Shown here: positions 24,021 through 36,670 of the stretch, piece by piece | How the letters are laid out: each line of letters starts with the position of its first letter | Numbering within the stretch: position 1 is the stretch's first letter | Program-made: the position numbers and the translations under genes | The notes under the pieces: generated by a model | Seen by the model: the letters and a program-made list of their open reading frames with translations, nothing else | Databases searched by the model: none | Told to the model about the DNA's origin: nothing | Assembly (NCBI GenBank): GCA_032622095.1 | Contig: CP136064.1 | Location: forward strand, 194,467,948 to 194,531,947 | Direction: 5' to 3' | DNA: 64,000 bases | DNA from: Siphonodentalium dalli | Taxonomy: Eukaryota; Mollusca; Scaphopoda; Gadilida; Siphonodentaliidae

Positions 24021-24600
24021 TTTTTAGCTCACCTGAGACGAAGTCTCCGGTGGAGCTATAGTCATCACTCCTCGTCCGTCGTCCGTCCGTCCGTCGTACC
24101 GTCCGTCAACAATTCTTTAAACATCTTCTCCTCTGAAACCATCAGACCGATTGGGTTTATATTTGGTGTGGATGTTCCCTAGCTATAGGTGACTCTTATT
24201 CAGATTTGTTCAAATGAGGTCACCAAGTCAGATAGTTTTGATGTCAGGACCATAACTATTTTTCCACATAGTAATTCTTAAAACGACTTCTTTTCTGAAG
24301 TTGTCGGGCCGAATGGGTTCATATTTGGTATGAGCGTATCTTGGGTGACTGTGGTTCAGATTTGTTCAAATGAGGTCACTGGGTCAAATGTGGGTGGGGC
24401 TATGGACATAAATCTGAAGAATATTTTTTTTTTAGATTTAACTTATTGCTCAATTTAACAAACAAAAAAAAAAAATATTTTATTTTTAATAAATATTTTT
24501 TTTATTAAATAATTTATTTTTTATTTAAATAAAATAAAAAACATTTAAATAAATTTTTAAGAACTTGTGACATTACATCTTCGGGGGGTAGGTACCTCTA
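24021..24600 (+). mobile_element. Tandem-core element, family 3, copy A
   Basis: It starts with TTTTTAGCTCACCTGAGACGAAG...GGAGCTATAGTCATCAC and a GTCCGTCCGTC tract. Two core units follow (GGTTTATATTTGGTGTGGAT, CAGATTTGTTCAAATGAGGTCA). 24,428-24,560 is an A/T-only low-complexity tract, probably expanded within the element. It ends near GGTACCTCTAGTC at 24,585-24,602. No coding capacity. Confidence 0.7.
24428..24560. repeat. A/T low-complexity tract
   Basis: This is almost pure A and T, with runs of up to about ten T or ten A and alternating AAATATTTT blocks. It lies within the family-3 element. Confidence 0.9.
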
Positions 24601-25420
24601 GTCTCCCCACTAAATTTGGTTGAAATCAGGGGTTTGGGAGAAAAGATGAACAGACGGATGTACAGAAATTTTCAGTAAATTCCTCTTAATACTAGTATCT
24701 GTGCATTCTCATTACAAGCCAACTCTGCTCTGAACTGACAGACATGACACATGTTGTTTATAATCAGGGCCAGATAGATAGATAGATAAGAGAACTTCTG
24801 TAGCTATAGGCAGAGTCCCCAGGGAGTGTATTCATGTCATTCATAATTTAAATGAGATTAATTGTGTTGTACATTTGTTTTCTAAAGTTGTCAGTAGCAC
24901 CATCATTGTTTACATTACACTGGTCATTAATATCAGATTAAATTTCTTTTCTCAGAGCTTTAAGTGTGTCTGGCATCATTTGTAGAATGAGGTTCCCAGA
25001 GGGTGAATTTAATTATGCTACCCTGCACGACAGGCTAGCATCACCAAATACACCCTATGTGGACCTCATTCTGCTTAGGCTTCATCTTCTGTGAAGTATC
25101 TAGAGTTTCAAATTGACATTTTTAGCAGCTCTTTTCCCTTCTGTTCAGATTTTAAAATGCATAATTGAGGTGTCAAATGGGTGCGCATACTGTCATATGT
25201 CAGTAATGTCACCAACTTCAGCTGGAGAACTTCTGTCTGTCCCTAGGTCTCCCATAGCAGTTGAGGACTAAGTAAAATTGGGTTCCCAGATGGTAATTTG
25301 GTGATGCTAGCCTACCTTACAGAATAGCATCACTACATTCACCCTTTTTGGACCTCAGACACACTAAATTCACGCTTGGCTGTTCCAATATTATTTTCTT
25401 AATCACTTAGCTACGTGACC
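24601..25420. other. Unclassified DNA with a GATA microsatellite and a duplicated block
   Basis: A (GATA)4 tract is at about 24,772-24,789. Blocks near 24,985-25,070 (GAATGAGGTTCCCAGA, GATGCTA or ATTATGCTA, GGCTAGCATCACCAAAT, GGACCTCA) recur in diverged form near 25,280-25,355, about 290 bases on. This suggests an old tandem duplication. No gene was recognised. Confidence 0.45.
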
Positions 25421-25424
25421 TCAT

Positions 25425-25900
25425 TATACCTTATTATGGACAAAAAAGTGGGGAGGGGGTATATTGGATTAAATATGTTGGTCTGTCGGAGTGTCCTTCC
25501 ATCCATTGTTCTGTCCATCCATCCATCAACAATTGTTTTCTTATCGAGATCTATATGAATTCCCTACCTGTATGTGACTCAAATTCAGATTTGTTCAAAT
25601 AAGTTCATCAGCTCAAATTGGAGGGGTGCCAGGGCCATAACGTTTTCCCTCCATAGTAATTCTAACAACTATTACTACTCAAGAACCATCAAGTCTATTA
25701 AGCTTATATTTGTGTATGCAGGGTCATTGGGTGGCATGTTTAGATCTGTTCCAATGGGGGCCTTTTTGGAAAATCAATTAACTTCAACTCTTAAAAGCGA
25801 ATGTTTATAATTATAAGATGAATATATATCAGAGATGGGGATTCATGTTTGTTCAAATAGGGGCAGAGACCCCACCCACACTACCTGTATCTATGCTGTA
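25425..25900 (+). mobile_element. Diverged tandem-core element (families 2/3)
   Basis: GGGAGGGGGTATATTGG is followed by a GTCTGTCGG/CCATCCATC tract and then CAGATTTGTTCAAAT and GCCATAACG blocks shared with family 3. It appears to be an old mosaic copy. No coding domain. Confidence 0.5.
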
Positions 25901-25992
25901 CGCTACTGGTATAATAAGATAATGTCATATTCTTGCAGGGATGTCCCCACAGTGTTGGGGAGGTGATTTACAGATTTGTTCAATGAAATGTA

Positions 25993-26460
25993 ATTTTTGA
26001 GCTCACCTGAGACGAAGCTATAGTCATCACTTCTCATCTGTCACCTGTTCATCTTTCTGTCCATCCATCAATCTGTCAACAATTCTGTGAACATCTTCTC
26101 TAGATCATAAGACTGAATGGGTTTATATTTGGTGTGGATATTTTCCCTAGGTGATTCACATTCAGATTTGTTCAAATGAGGTCACTCTTTCAAATGGTTA
26201 TGAAGCCAGGGCCATAACTCTTGCCCTCCATGGTAATTCTTAAAACGACTTCTCATCTACCATCAGATATAGGGTGGGACCCGAGACATAACTGTATGCC
26301 TCTATAGTAATACTTAAAATGTCTTCTCAAGAGAGGTTGGACTTTTAGCTTACATATAGGATGGATGATCCTTTAGTGACTGAGATTCAGATTTGTTAAC
26401 ATAAGGCAACCTGTTAAGAAATGACGGGGCTATCCATGGGGACTTAACACTTTTGTGTCT
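25993..26460 (+). mobile_element. Tandem-core element, family 3, copy B
   Basis: GAGCTCACCTGAGACGAAGC, CTATAGTCATCAC and a degraded CTGTCCATCCATC tract are followed by core units with GGTTTATATTTGGTGTGGAT, CAGATTTGTTCAAATGAGG and CCATAACTCTTGCCCTCCAT. It is less well preserved than copy A. Non-coding. Confidence 0.7.
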
Positions 26461-26879
26461 AATAAGATCATTAAAATACAAAATTCATTAAAACATCTAC
26501 ATTGGAACTACTTACTGATTAATCTGACATACATATATGCTGTTTTTGGGTCCATGGATAATTGGGCTTCAAACATGTCTAAATAGTTTTATAAAAAGAT
26601 GCTTGTGAGATTGGAAATTTCCAACAATAGAGAAAGTTTGAGATGACAGTTGCCAATCTAAGACTTGGGAGTCTGGAGCCTTGTCGGGAAGGGACACGAG
26701 CTGGAGGAGGGTGGGGGGGGGGGGGGTGATCAGTAGCGTACAGTTGGTATGTGAAGCCTCTCTATCTACATATCCTGTTTAGATCTACTTTTTTAAAGTG
26801 ATTATGAAAAGTTCTAACTGTTATGGTCTCCAAAGTCCCAGTCTTATCAGTCTTTGCAGTCTGGTGAGCGACCCCACAG
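26461..26879. other. Unclassified DNA with a G run
   Basis: It holds a run of about 14 G near 26,713-26,726. No gene or further repeat was recognised. Confidence 0.5.
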
Positions 26880-27490
26880 TCTTTGACTGTCTTGTTATGG
26901 TGTGTATTTACCTATATATGATGTGGTTTGTACCTTTATATGGTGTCCATTTACCTTTATTGGTATCAATTTACCTTAATCTGTATATGGTGACCATTTA
27001 TGATGGCCGCTATTATTTATATGATGTACATATTACTTTATATGCTGCATATACAACTTTATATGATGTGTATATATGATGAGTATATGTCTGTATGTTA
27101 TGGTATAGCATTATGATAGTGAATTTACACCATATAAAGATATTTTCACACCATATAAATATGGCCATATTTCCACCATATGATGACAATTGTCCTATAA
27201 AGATGAATGGATACCATATATAAAGGTGGAACCACATCATCAAAGATGTATGCATATCATATAGAGAATAGAGGACATCATACTAATGGTGAATGGATAC
27301 CATATACAGGTGAAACATAGCATATGAAGGTAAATGGACAATATATAAAGATGAATGCGCACCAAAAAAGAACAGTGCTATCACCTTATAAAGTCATAAA
27401 TGATTCGCACTCCACGCAAATTTAAGGTGAATGGACACCATAAAAATGTAGAACAACATCATAGAAAGGATGACACATACGATGGGTGCA
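26880..27490. repeat. Inverted array of a short motif (ATGGTGTCCATTTACC)
   Basis: The left half (26,895-27,080) has many copies of ATGGTGT, CATTTACCT and TTATATG, as in TATGGTGTCCATTTACC at 26,939. The right half (27,120-27,490) has the inverse, as in AAGGTGAATGGACACCATA at 27,422 and ATGGATACCATATA. Together they could fold into a long imperfect hairpin. The 80-93-codon frames on each strand follow this simple motif and are not genes. Confidence 0.65.
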
Positions 27491-28789
27491 TGTGTGGTGA
27501 TGATGATGTTGCTGGAGTATCATTTGCAAGTATATTTGTCACGCTAAAATGCATTATGATCTACAATTGACTTCAACATTAAATTTAGTCAGTTGATAAC
27601 AGGTATCAATAAGACAATAATTTACAACATCTTCACATTGTGAAAAAATAACTATAGTCTTGTGATAATTTTTCGTTTGGCTCAACATGCATCAGACTGT
27701 ATGATATCGGTGTCATTATAAAGTATTCTATACAAACTTTTGCCCAGTACTGCATCTAGAAGCATAAGTATAGCGACTAACTACATATATTGCTTGAATT
27801 AGATTACTGATAATTACAGTATGTCAGACGCCATTGTATTGTCTTCACATAGTAGCACGATGTGACCATTTAGTGATATTACTATCAAAGTTTGAGTGAT
27901 ATAACAAAATATCTTCAGTAGGTTGAATGCTAAATTTTGATCGCAACTGTAGTCAGGGAGAATAATCTGACCACATCCAAATTTTTCTGAACTGCACCTG
28001 AGTTTCATACATACTATGTTTGAGAAATTTCAATTCACATATCATACACAAAAGACGCCAGTGAAAAATGTGAAAAAATCATATTTTGCCCCCTATATTG
28101 ACCCCACAAGAACTGGTTCCCAAAGTTAGAATAGCTGGGCTACCTAAAATATGGTGGTTGCTGAAATTCCCCTTTCTGGTGACACCTCGGGTATTAATGA
28201 GAGCCCATACTTGAATTGCCCAGATTCAATGTACAATGAAGATGATGATATAAGAAACTCTAGATTTTTTGCCATATAGATCGAGAGAAATTCATTATAG
28301 AAAATATCTTGCCATTTTCGGCAGGATTTATGCAAAACTTGCGTCTGCCTCTTAAAATATGATCCCTGTCTATATTAAGTTCTAACAATAGTTTGTTTTG
28401 ATACAATTTAATCAATATTACTATCCCAAACATGATAATATAGATTATAGTTTAATTTTACAAAGATTTTCTGATTTAATTTCCCCAAACGAGACAAATG
28501 TTTCTAGCATTTGAAAAATAAATTACTCTTGTCTCTGCCACATTCAACATCACATTCTCACGACCTCTTGTTAACAATTTTTCTGTACTAATGTTAACAA
28601 CATTTTTCAACAATTGGTTTATATTATGGTGATTCATGATGAGCTTGTTTGAACATGTTGTGTGATTTTTTTTCTCATATATGTCGTTTGAAAATTTCTG
28701 TTTGATTTTGGTCGATTCTTCACGACAATTGGACGTTATGATATCTGCTAAGTATAATCAGCCATTATCACCGAATTCAAAATCAAAAT
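27491..28789. other. Unclassified AT-rich DNA
   Basis: A GATGATGATGTTG tract occurs near 27,497. No exon, RNA gene or repeat family was recognised on either strand. Confidence 0.5.
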
Positions 28790-28854
28790 TTGTCTTTTCC
28801 CCAGAACCATAAGACCGAATGTTTGGTGTGGATGTTCCCTGTGTGACTCACATT
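28790..28854 (+). mobile_element. Family-3 element, left piece of a split copy
   Basis: CCATAAGACCGAATG, GTTTGGTGTGGATGTTCCCT and GTGACTCACATT match family-3 cores, for example 24,138-24,200. The copy is then cut by the inverted-repeat element and resumes at 30,982 with ATCAGATTTGTT. Confidence 0.75.
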
Positions 28855-30981
28855 AGCGAGTTTGCGATTTCAAACGGGTACCGGTACCGGTACGGGTACT
28901 GGTAGCTACCCGTACCGGTACACGTTTTGAAATCGCAAACTGTTTTACGGGTAGAATTAAGCATATCGACGGGTAATGTATGGTGAGCCAATTGCAGCAA
29001 AATATATATGATAGATAAATTGTTATCCGCATTCGACGTTATACTTGATGTTATGGTCATATGATGGACCTCTGCGAGGATAATGAATTGCATTCACCTG
29101 GGACGAGGCCAAAATGGAATGGATTGGCGTCTTTCTTGGACTCATTTTGGTAACATTTTAAATAATTGGCTTTCATTAGTAATTTCCCAGACCGTTCTAG
29201 TTTCGTTTAGAACAGATGGAATTTTCAGGCTGAGAAAATATGTTATGATAGCACAAATATACAATTACGCTAATTTAATAATCCAACCATTTATTCGGTG
29301 TAAAATATGTTGTTTTAGACACAGGGTCCAAGAATGTCCTACATGCATGTACGTTTAGTCAGATATAAGACCGAAATTGCCCCTTACTTATATTAGTTGG
29401 GGAATATATAGTCATATAATTGATACTTGGTTGGAATCTTTCGAAGGGTCTGGCAAGGGAATATTTATCCCAAGAACTCGGATATTTGTCTGGGTCTAAT
29501 CCGGATGTATAGGTAGAAAAATTAAACTTTGTTAAATATAAAGGGTGTTTAATGGTACAATATTCATTATTTGGTTTGAATAAAGAGCGTTCAAGTTTGC
29601 TTCACTTGTATGCCAAACAAAGGAAACAGATAAAAGTCGCTCTGACGACGGTAAGATTGTGCCGAGTATGATGTGTGTGTATCAGTATTTTGTGTCACTA
29701 TCGGCCACTACAAATATACAACAGTCTTGAGGTTCAAATGCGCCATGTCCGTTCAAATGTCAAATATCTATATTAAAATGAGAAATCAGTCACCACATAA
29801 GATATAATAACTGAACGGTTGTATTCAATCGTGTAACATATTCACGGTGTATTTATGCCCACGCACAAAGGGTCGATAGGGGACGTGGCGAGAGGGTTGG
29901 GGTGTTTCACCCCAACTTCTGTCAAATTGTTTAACAGTTGGAAATTATATATACCTAACACACCAAACATTCGTTGAAATTATTCCGTATGATTTTCCAA
30001 AAATGTATTAGTGGGGATTTTTTTTTTAGTTTTTGACCAACATTTGCAAATATACCTCGGGCTATATGACCAACAGTTATGTTGGAAATATCCAACAAAT
30101 GTAAAGCTTGAGGAAAGTCTATAATTGATAAATTTTCATGTTCATATTTCAAAACGTTCTCCCACCAGACCGAACCATGGTCGACCCGGTATGTCCTGGT
30201 CTATCCACATTCAGTGGCTCGTCAAAACTGATAATGAATTTGTGAAAAACAATATAGGGCGTGAATTTGCCTGGTGTTAGACCACTAGATGTTATGATTT
30301 TGCAATTTCCAGGTTCATATCTACAAAATTGTTCTCGTTCTGGTCGGCGAGGTGGACCCTTCATTACATGACTTCTTTAACAAGACTACTAATCCATTTA
30401 TAACAGACTAGAATAATATTCAGGACAGTGAAGGATCAGTTGGGGGGGAAATCAGAGCCCAACGGGGTGCATAATTGGAATTCCGCACAAACCTCTGTTT
30501 GGTGTGGCTCAATTGGTAGGGAATGTGAAGGTGGACACCCCTTCTCAACGCGGGGTCCCTGTGCCGAGACTGCGTATAGCACCATCAAATAACTCTCTTA
30601 ATCATAGCATGTCATTACTTGAGTGAAGACCGTTGTCAGTAAACAAATCGGCGTTCCATAGTAATCTTAGCGATAGAAGCCGCCTCGACACTTTGAACAT
30701 AAAACATGGCTTAAATGACAAATGTATCAATGAGATTTGGCCACGTAATCGTGCAATAAATATATTAATACATAGCTGACTGATATTTCATAGAACTAAT
30801 GTACTTTTGACTGAGAAAACTTTAGTGAAAGACTACCAGTCAAAGGGATACATCTACCCGTTCCAAATCCCTATCGCTTTATGTTCTGCATTCAAAGTAC
30901 GCAAATGACCGTGACGAATTTCACCAATCTAACAGAATCTACCGGTACCCGTACCCGTCGAACGGGTATCGCAAACTCGCT
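28855..30981. mobile_element. Inverted-repeat element, 2.1 kb, inserted in a family-3 copy
   Basis: The ends AGCGAGTTTGCGAT and ATCGCAAACTCGCT are perfect inverses. Just inside, both ends are rich in GGTACCGGTACC-type sequence. The left end also holds a second inward palindrome: GTTTGCGATTTCAAA near 28,861 against TTTTGAAATCGCAAAC near 28,926. The flanks give a possible 3-bp target duplication, ATT, at 28,852-28,854 and 30,982-30,984, which would suit PIF/Harbinger-like elements, but this is weak. Frames of 91, 71 and 65 codons inside have no transposase signature, so it is probably non-autonomous. Confidence 0.8.
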
Positions 30982-31215
30982 ATTATCAGATTTGTTAAAA
31001 TAAGGTTGCCAAGTCAAATAGTTACAAAGCCAGCACCACAGCTTTTTCCCATCATAGTAATTCTTAAAACAACTTCTAAAAAACCACCAGGCCTCTTCGG
31101 CTTATATTTGGTATGGAGGGTCCTTGGATGATAGGAGTAGACCCAGGGACATAACTCTTTAAAAAAATTAGATTGGAATCCTTGCTCAATTAAATGAAAT
31201 AAAGTCTATATAAAG
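30982..31215 (+). mobile_element. Family-3 element, right piece of a split copy
   Basis: ATCAGATTTGTTAAAATAAGG, TAGTAATTCTTAAAAC and GGCTTATATTTGGTATGG continue the core sequence interrupted at 28,854. With the left piece this gives the uninterrupted host site. Confidence 0.75.
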
Positions 31216-32380
31216 TTTTTTATTTTTAATTTGACTTTTTTTTGTTATAGAAGTTTAACTTTTTTTGGTCACACCACATCACCATCATCTCCCATTATCA
31301 ACTATGTCCATCCAACCCCACCATATAGCCAGATCCCTGCCCAGCATATTAAATTCCTTCTGTTAACTACAGTTGTAGTTACAGGCTATTTGACATTCCA
31401 ATGTGTGCATGTAGATATGGCAATACACTGGCTTTACTATATACAGGTGACACTCTGCGACACATTATAAACTAATTAGCTAGCAGATAGTGGGTTGGAA
31501 CCTTTGGATGAATGCAGTTTAATCCAATGTTTTGACCACTGTCTAAAACAAATACAGTTTGACATTTTATTATTAGTATTGGTATGAACCCTTTCATAAC
31601 AGGGTCTGTGTTGGTGTAGTATTAAAGGGACCCTCTCATATATATACGAGAATGAACTGATTTTGAAGGTCAAGGAAATTATGTTAGGTCAATGTATTCT
31701 CTTATATATGTGAGGCTACCTTATATATGTGAACATGCATTGGCACAGGGTTTTCTCAAAATTTCATGAAGCTCCAGTCATGGAAAGTGTGAGTCGGGTG
31801 ACCCATATATTTCAGTTTTATTTGCTAAGTCCTGATTTATATGTTTATGTTTACTCACAACAGTGGGACACATATCTTGTTCCTAATTGAACACGGGGTG
31901 GAGTGTTATTTCCATATAGTAGTATAGTATAATGATATTAAATAGCGAGCGATAAACAAAACACTCAACACCGTGGTGATGAGTTGGTAGTCAAGCATCC
32001 AAATAAATCACAAATGTCCTATTCTCGCAGGGATGTCCCCACAGGGGTGGGTGCAGATTTGTTCAATAGGATGTAAAAAAAATCAATAACCCATCATACA
32101 AACTAAATTAAATACAAAATAATAGACCATTGATTAAGTTTTAGTATTTACCCAATACTTATTATTTTATAACAAGATATCATGGGTGGTTCGGCTTCTA
32201 ATGAGAAAATAATAACACTGAAAAAACACTTTTTGGATAAATTTATTTAAACTTAGATGTTTGGTGTTTTCATCTGTTTTTATTCTACTTTTAAATTTGA
32301 GTATGAACTACCTGTAGAATCTGTTCCTGATTTTGAAGTAAACTTGACAAGTGCCTACTTTGTGACAGCTAGACAGCTGC
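31216..32380. other. Unclassified DNA
   Basis: The block at about 32,018-32,070 (TTCTCGCAGGGATGTCCCCA, CAGATTTGTTCAAT) also occurs near 25,932-25,985 with TTCTTGCAGG, so it is another piece of the family-3 repertoire. The rest shows no gene, RNA or clear repeat. Confidence 0.45.
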
Positions 32381-34080
32381 TAACACAATTATTATGTGTA
32401 CCCATACCATGTATGGTGCACATGATGCCGATGTCCGGATCAACCATCCGTCGCTCGTCTGACCTGTCTGCTCAACTTGGACCTGTCTGGCTAGCCTTCT
32501 GTCTGTCCGTCTCTATAGACACTTGCTATCCGATCCGATTACTCAAGTATTTTTTATCGGATCATGTTCAAATTTAATTGCGTGTTTATGATGACACACC
32601 CATCACCTGTATAGTTTTTGGTATCGATCGGTTGTTGGTTTAGAAATGATTAACACTTTCCATCCATACCTGGTCATGTTCTATCCGATGCCATAACTCA
32701 TGTATTATTTTACCCATTGTGTTCATATATGCTGGTTTATGATGATACATGGCTCACCTGTATAGTTTTTTGTGTCGATTAGTTGATCAGTTTAGAAAAT
32801 AACTAACACTGCACACAAATGCTATCTGATGCATCTAAGTCAAACAATTTTCTTCTGATCTGCCTGATATTTCATACCTACGTCTTTCTTAGCACGTTCT
32901 TTATCTGTATGGATTGGATTTTGGTAATGTTTAGTTAACCCTTTCCACTCTTGTTTTTAAATAGAATTCATCCAAGCCTGACGATGACTCTAACATTTTT
33001 CATCTGATAGACACCAAATTTGGTATATGAATTTCTGACAACTAAATACAGATCAAGTTCAAATATCGGTTTGATCCAATATATTTCAACAGAGTTATGG
33101 CCCTTTATAATTCATACCTGTTTGCCATGCACTGTGAAATTTGAAGAGAACATGACACAACAGGACTGTGGTTTGGAGTGAGACAATATATAGCTATGGA
33201 CAACCATAGTACTTTGTAACTACTGATGACTGCAGACTTTTTTATCGTCTGTCACACTATGATTGAAAGCCCTTTATTCCAGTTCTGTGTTGAAACAGGT
33301 ACGTACATGGCATTAATTGTTTACAAAGACACTGTTGTCATATCTTAGAAAAGAGTTATTCCACACATTCCTTACTTCCATCATATGATGTCATCGAAAA
33401 TGATTAACCCTCTACACACATCATATGGTCTTCTCATGTTTTTTATTTGATCATTCTCCATTTTTTGATTAAAATCCAGTTGATAGACACATATCATCTG
33501 ATAGATCGATATTAAATTATCGCCTTCACTTTGAGCCAGGTTCAGTCAGTGTTTCAATACATGACCAATTGAATATTCATCATTAGAGGAAATGTCTTAT
33601 TTTGAAATTCCCTTAAATGCATTTGGGTTGCAGGATAATATTAACAGTGCTGGGATTCTTGAGACTGACTTAAAAATGCAATGACATGCTTTTTCTTGAC
33701 TACTCTGTGTTTATCAGTTCATTAGTTTGGGTAAGACTAATCCCTTACTATCCAATTTGATAACTCAAATATTTCCATTGATTATGTTTATAGTTATGGC
33801 ACAGTTTATGATAACACACCCCTGACCTGCATAGTGGTGGTCATTTGGTTTATTTGCTTAAATATATTAACTTCCTTCATCAATCCTGATGACACAATGT
33901 GATAGCTAAATATTTTGTACATGACCACTCTATAAATAATCACATCTGTGATAATCATGACACATTCTTCACCTGTATAGATTTTTGTATCGGATCGAAT
34001 GGTTTTGAAAATATTAACCATAACTTTAATTATATTTAAACTGTTTACAAACATTGTATCTTTCCAATGATCAGCTTAGA
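32381..34080 (+). mobile_element. Tandem-core element, family 4 (diverged)
   Basis: A GTCTGACCTGTCTG/CTGTCTGTCCGTCTC tract near 32,455-32,515 is followed by loosely repeated cores with GATGACACACCCATCACCTG and TATAGTTTTTGGTATCGAT at about 32,588, with relatives at about 32,738, 33,808 and 33,955. The cores are more diverged than in families 1-3. The middle (32,900-33,780) has only faint similarity. No coding domain. Confidence 0.55.
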
Positions 34081-35399
34081 AGAAAACTAACCTTTATAGC
34101 CAATCATTAGCAATCATATTTTATATCCAGGTCTATACATTCTATATAGTTGTTCAGGTATTAATTGTTTTTTTAGTTGTGGAATATTAATAGGTTGTTA
34201 TGAATTTTTAATATGCAGCCGACACAAAACATAATAAAAAAAAAATAGCAATGATACTACATATATTAATAAAAATAACACAATATGTTATGTCTCATGT
34301 TCCATTGTAATAAACGGATAACATGAGTTGCTATGGTGTTTATCTACTTAATTTCTTAACTAGTTTGTATTTAACAGCTATCAACTGTCCCACTTTTAAT
34401 TGAGTTTAATTAGCTTTATCACTCAAAAAGACATATCTGTGTTGGAGTCACTGATAGGTTGAAATCAAAGCCACATCTGCGTTAACATTGTGTTAATGTG
34501 AGCAAGGTGCACAATATGTGTTATTCCACTCGTGAACTTAATAGTAAGGCTTGAATTGTTGAAAGTTTTGCACTCATGGAAAGGATGGTGAAAGGTTTTA
34601 TGAAAATAGCTCATAGCTGTCGCCAAGGTATGTGTTAAACATCTGCAGATCGTGATCCGCCTCTCGTTCACATTAGTTATTGTTGTATGTTTGAACACTA
34701 TGCGCTTTTAATATCCGAAAAGGCCAATGTTACTGATACCTTAAGTGTTATCAGTAGTATTGCTATTAAAATAGCCATATTTGTTAACACTTCTGTAAAC
34801 AAAAAGAATATTGTATCATAGACCACACTAAGTGACCATTGGTTAGAAAGGACACCAAACTGTTTACAATATACCGGTATAGTGCTTGTTAGTCCTCCCC
34901 ACAAAAGATTCCAGTGCATAATCCCAATTCCAAGTTGAGCTGTAGTGTCACTGACACTTCCACTGTCAATAACACTGTGACTGAATATCTGGACTACTTG
35001 TTAATGTGGAGAAATAAATTCAAATTATATAATTACTCTGAAACATGCTCCATTTTATTTCAAAAAGTTGTAGAAGAGTGAAAATGCTTGCCAAGAATGG
35101 AACGTATAAGTTATAACTACAGAGAACATGATGTAACACCAAATCGCTTTCAAGTGTTTAGAGTTTGATTTTAATAACATAATTATGAATGCCATATACA
35201 ATAGTCATAATTATTTTTCATCCATGCCATTAATTCTTAAATCAAATGGTGACTATCTATGCATGGTTATTGACCATTGGCAACAAAAACGCGGCATTCA
35301 CTCCTGTAGTAAATTATCTGTGCTTGGTGATAAATGGTACATGTATTATTATCCAAACCTTAACTAACAAAAGCAAAAGCTGTCACATGATAATCTGGG
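34081..35399. other. Unclassified AT-rich DNA
   Basis: The family-1 end marker occurs in the form AGTTGAGCTGTAGTGTCACT at about 34,932, without an obvious core beside it. Otherwise no exon, RNA gene or repeat was recognised. Confidence 0.45.
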
Positions 35400-35855
35400 G
35401 AAAATTCATATTGGAATTCCGAAATTCATATTGGACTCAATCGAGTCCAATACGATTTTTGTATTAGGACTCCATGATGTCACGAAGTAACTCTATTGCC
35501 AATGAATATGTGAAATTGTGATGGACGCAATACTCTATTGGATTTAGCAGACGTTTCAATTCTGCATTGAGTTTTATTTTTCACTTCCGTGTTCACTGTT
35601 CCAAATCATGCTTTCTGATTATCAAATACAGGTTTTTATATATGGAGAATCAAGTGCTGACAATTACAAAAAATAACCTCAACAGATTTATTCACAAAAC
35701 AATGGATAAACATACAGATGGATAATAAAGTTTTTATTATATATTGTTGTGAAGAGTATGTGTTTTTCTTCTACTCATCCAGTTTGTAGTGAAAAGTCAT
35801 TTTGGACTCAACACTGTGTCCAATATGACTTTTGACCACAACCTGCACTCATACA
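35400..35855. repeat. Paired hairpins with TTGGACTC
   Basis: A hairpin around TATTGGACTCAATCGAGTCCAATA (35,429-35,452) and another around TTTGGACTCAACACTGTGTCCAATA near 35,802-35,826 lie about 375 bases apart. They may be the two ends of a small element. No target duplication was identified. Confidence 0.45.
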
Positions 35856-35999
35856 AGAAAAACTCATACTGTACACACTACAAAATATTGCATAATAACT
35901 GTATAAAATTATTTTGCTGAAACCAGCAACTGACAACTTAAGTATTAACCATCTAGATATCTAGGATCAAAGTGTGATGAATAGACCTCATGTGTAATG

Positions 36000-36670
36000 G
36001 TTTTGGTATGGATATATGACTTTAGCTCATCTTGACAAATTCAAGCACAAACATTGTCCGCCCATCATAAATTTCCATTAGTACAACAAACAGTTCACAT
36101 CTCTCATCCGATTGTCACCAAAGTTTATATGGATTTTTCATGCATTGCCACAAGATGTGAATTTTGTTGATTTACATGGATACCAGATGCCATATTGTTG
36201 TTCTAATTGCACGACTAAATTCTTTGTCATATCCTACATGTCACATTCCTTATCATACCGCCCCTAAACTTCATATGGAACTGTGGGTTGACCATTAGAT
36301 GGAAGCCTTCAAAGTTTTCCAAATTTAGTTAAACATGTTGGATTTCTTAATTGAATCCATTGCCACACTCTGCAGCCAACATTTATCGGAAAAATGTTTT
36401 TATATTTTACAGGCATTACCCCGATCATTTCTAGATGGGAGCTATCAAATTTGAACAATATTTGGTCAGAAACATGGCTGCTCTTTGAATAAATAAATAC
36501 TTTGGCACACCCTTCATCCATCATGTTTATCCAATTGATCCCAAACTTTATATGGCTATTCAGGTAAACGTCTGGTATGACTTAAACTTTTCATAATAAT
36601 TCAACCCATTGTAATGTATGACATTAACCTCTCTCCAAGCTGAGCTACATGGTCATTGACATTTTTGTCT
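36000..36670 (+). mobile_element. Degenerate family-1 tandem-core copy
   Basis: ACATGGCTGCTCTTTG, TTTATATGGATTTTTCATG, ACTTCATATGG and CTTTGGCACACCCT blocks resemble family-1 cores. A degraded end marker, AGCTGAGCTACATGGTCATT, is at about 36,637. No coding domain. Confidence 0.5.
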
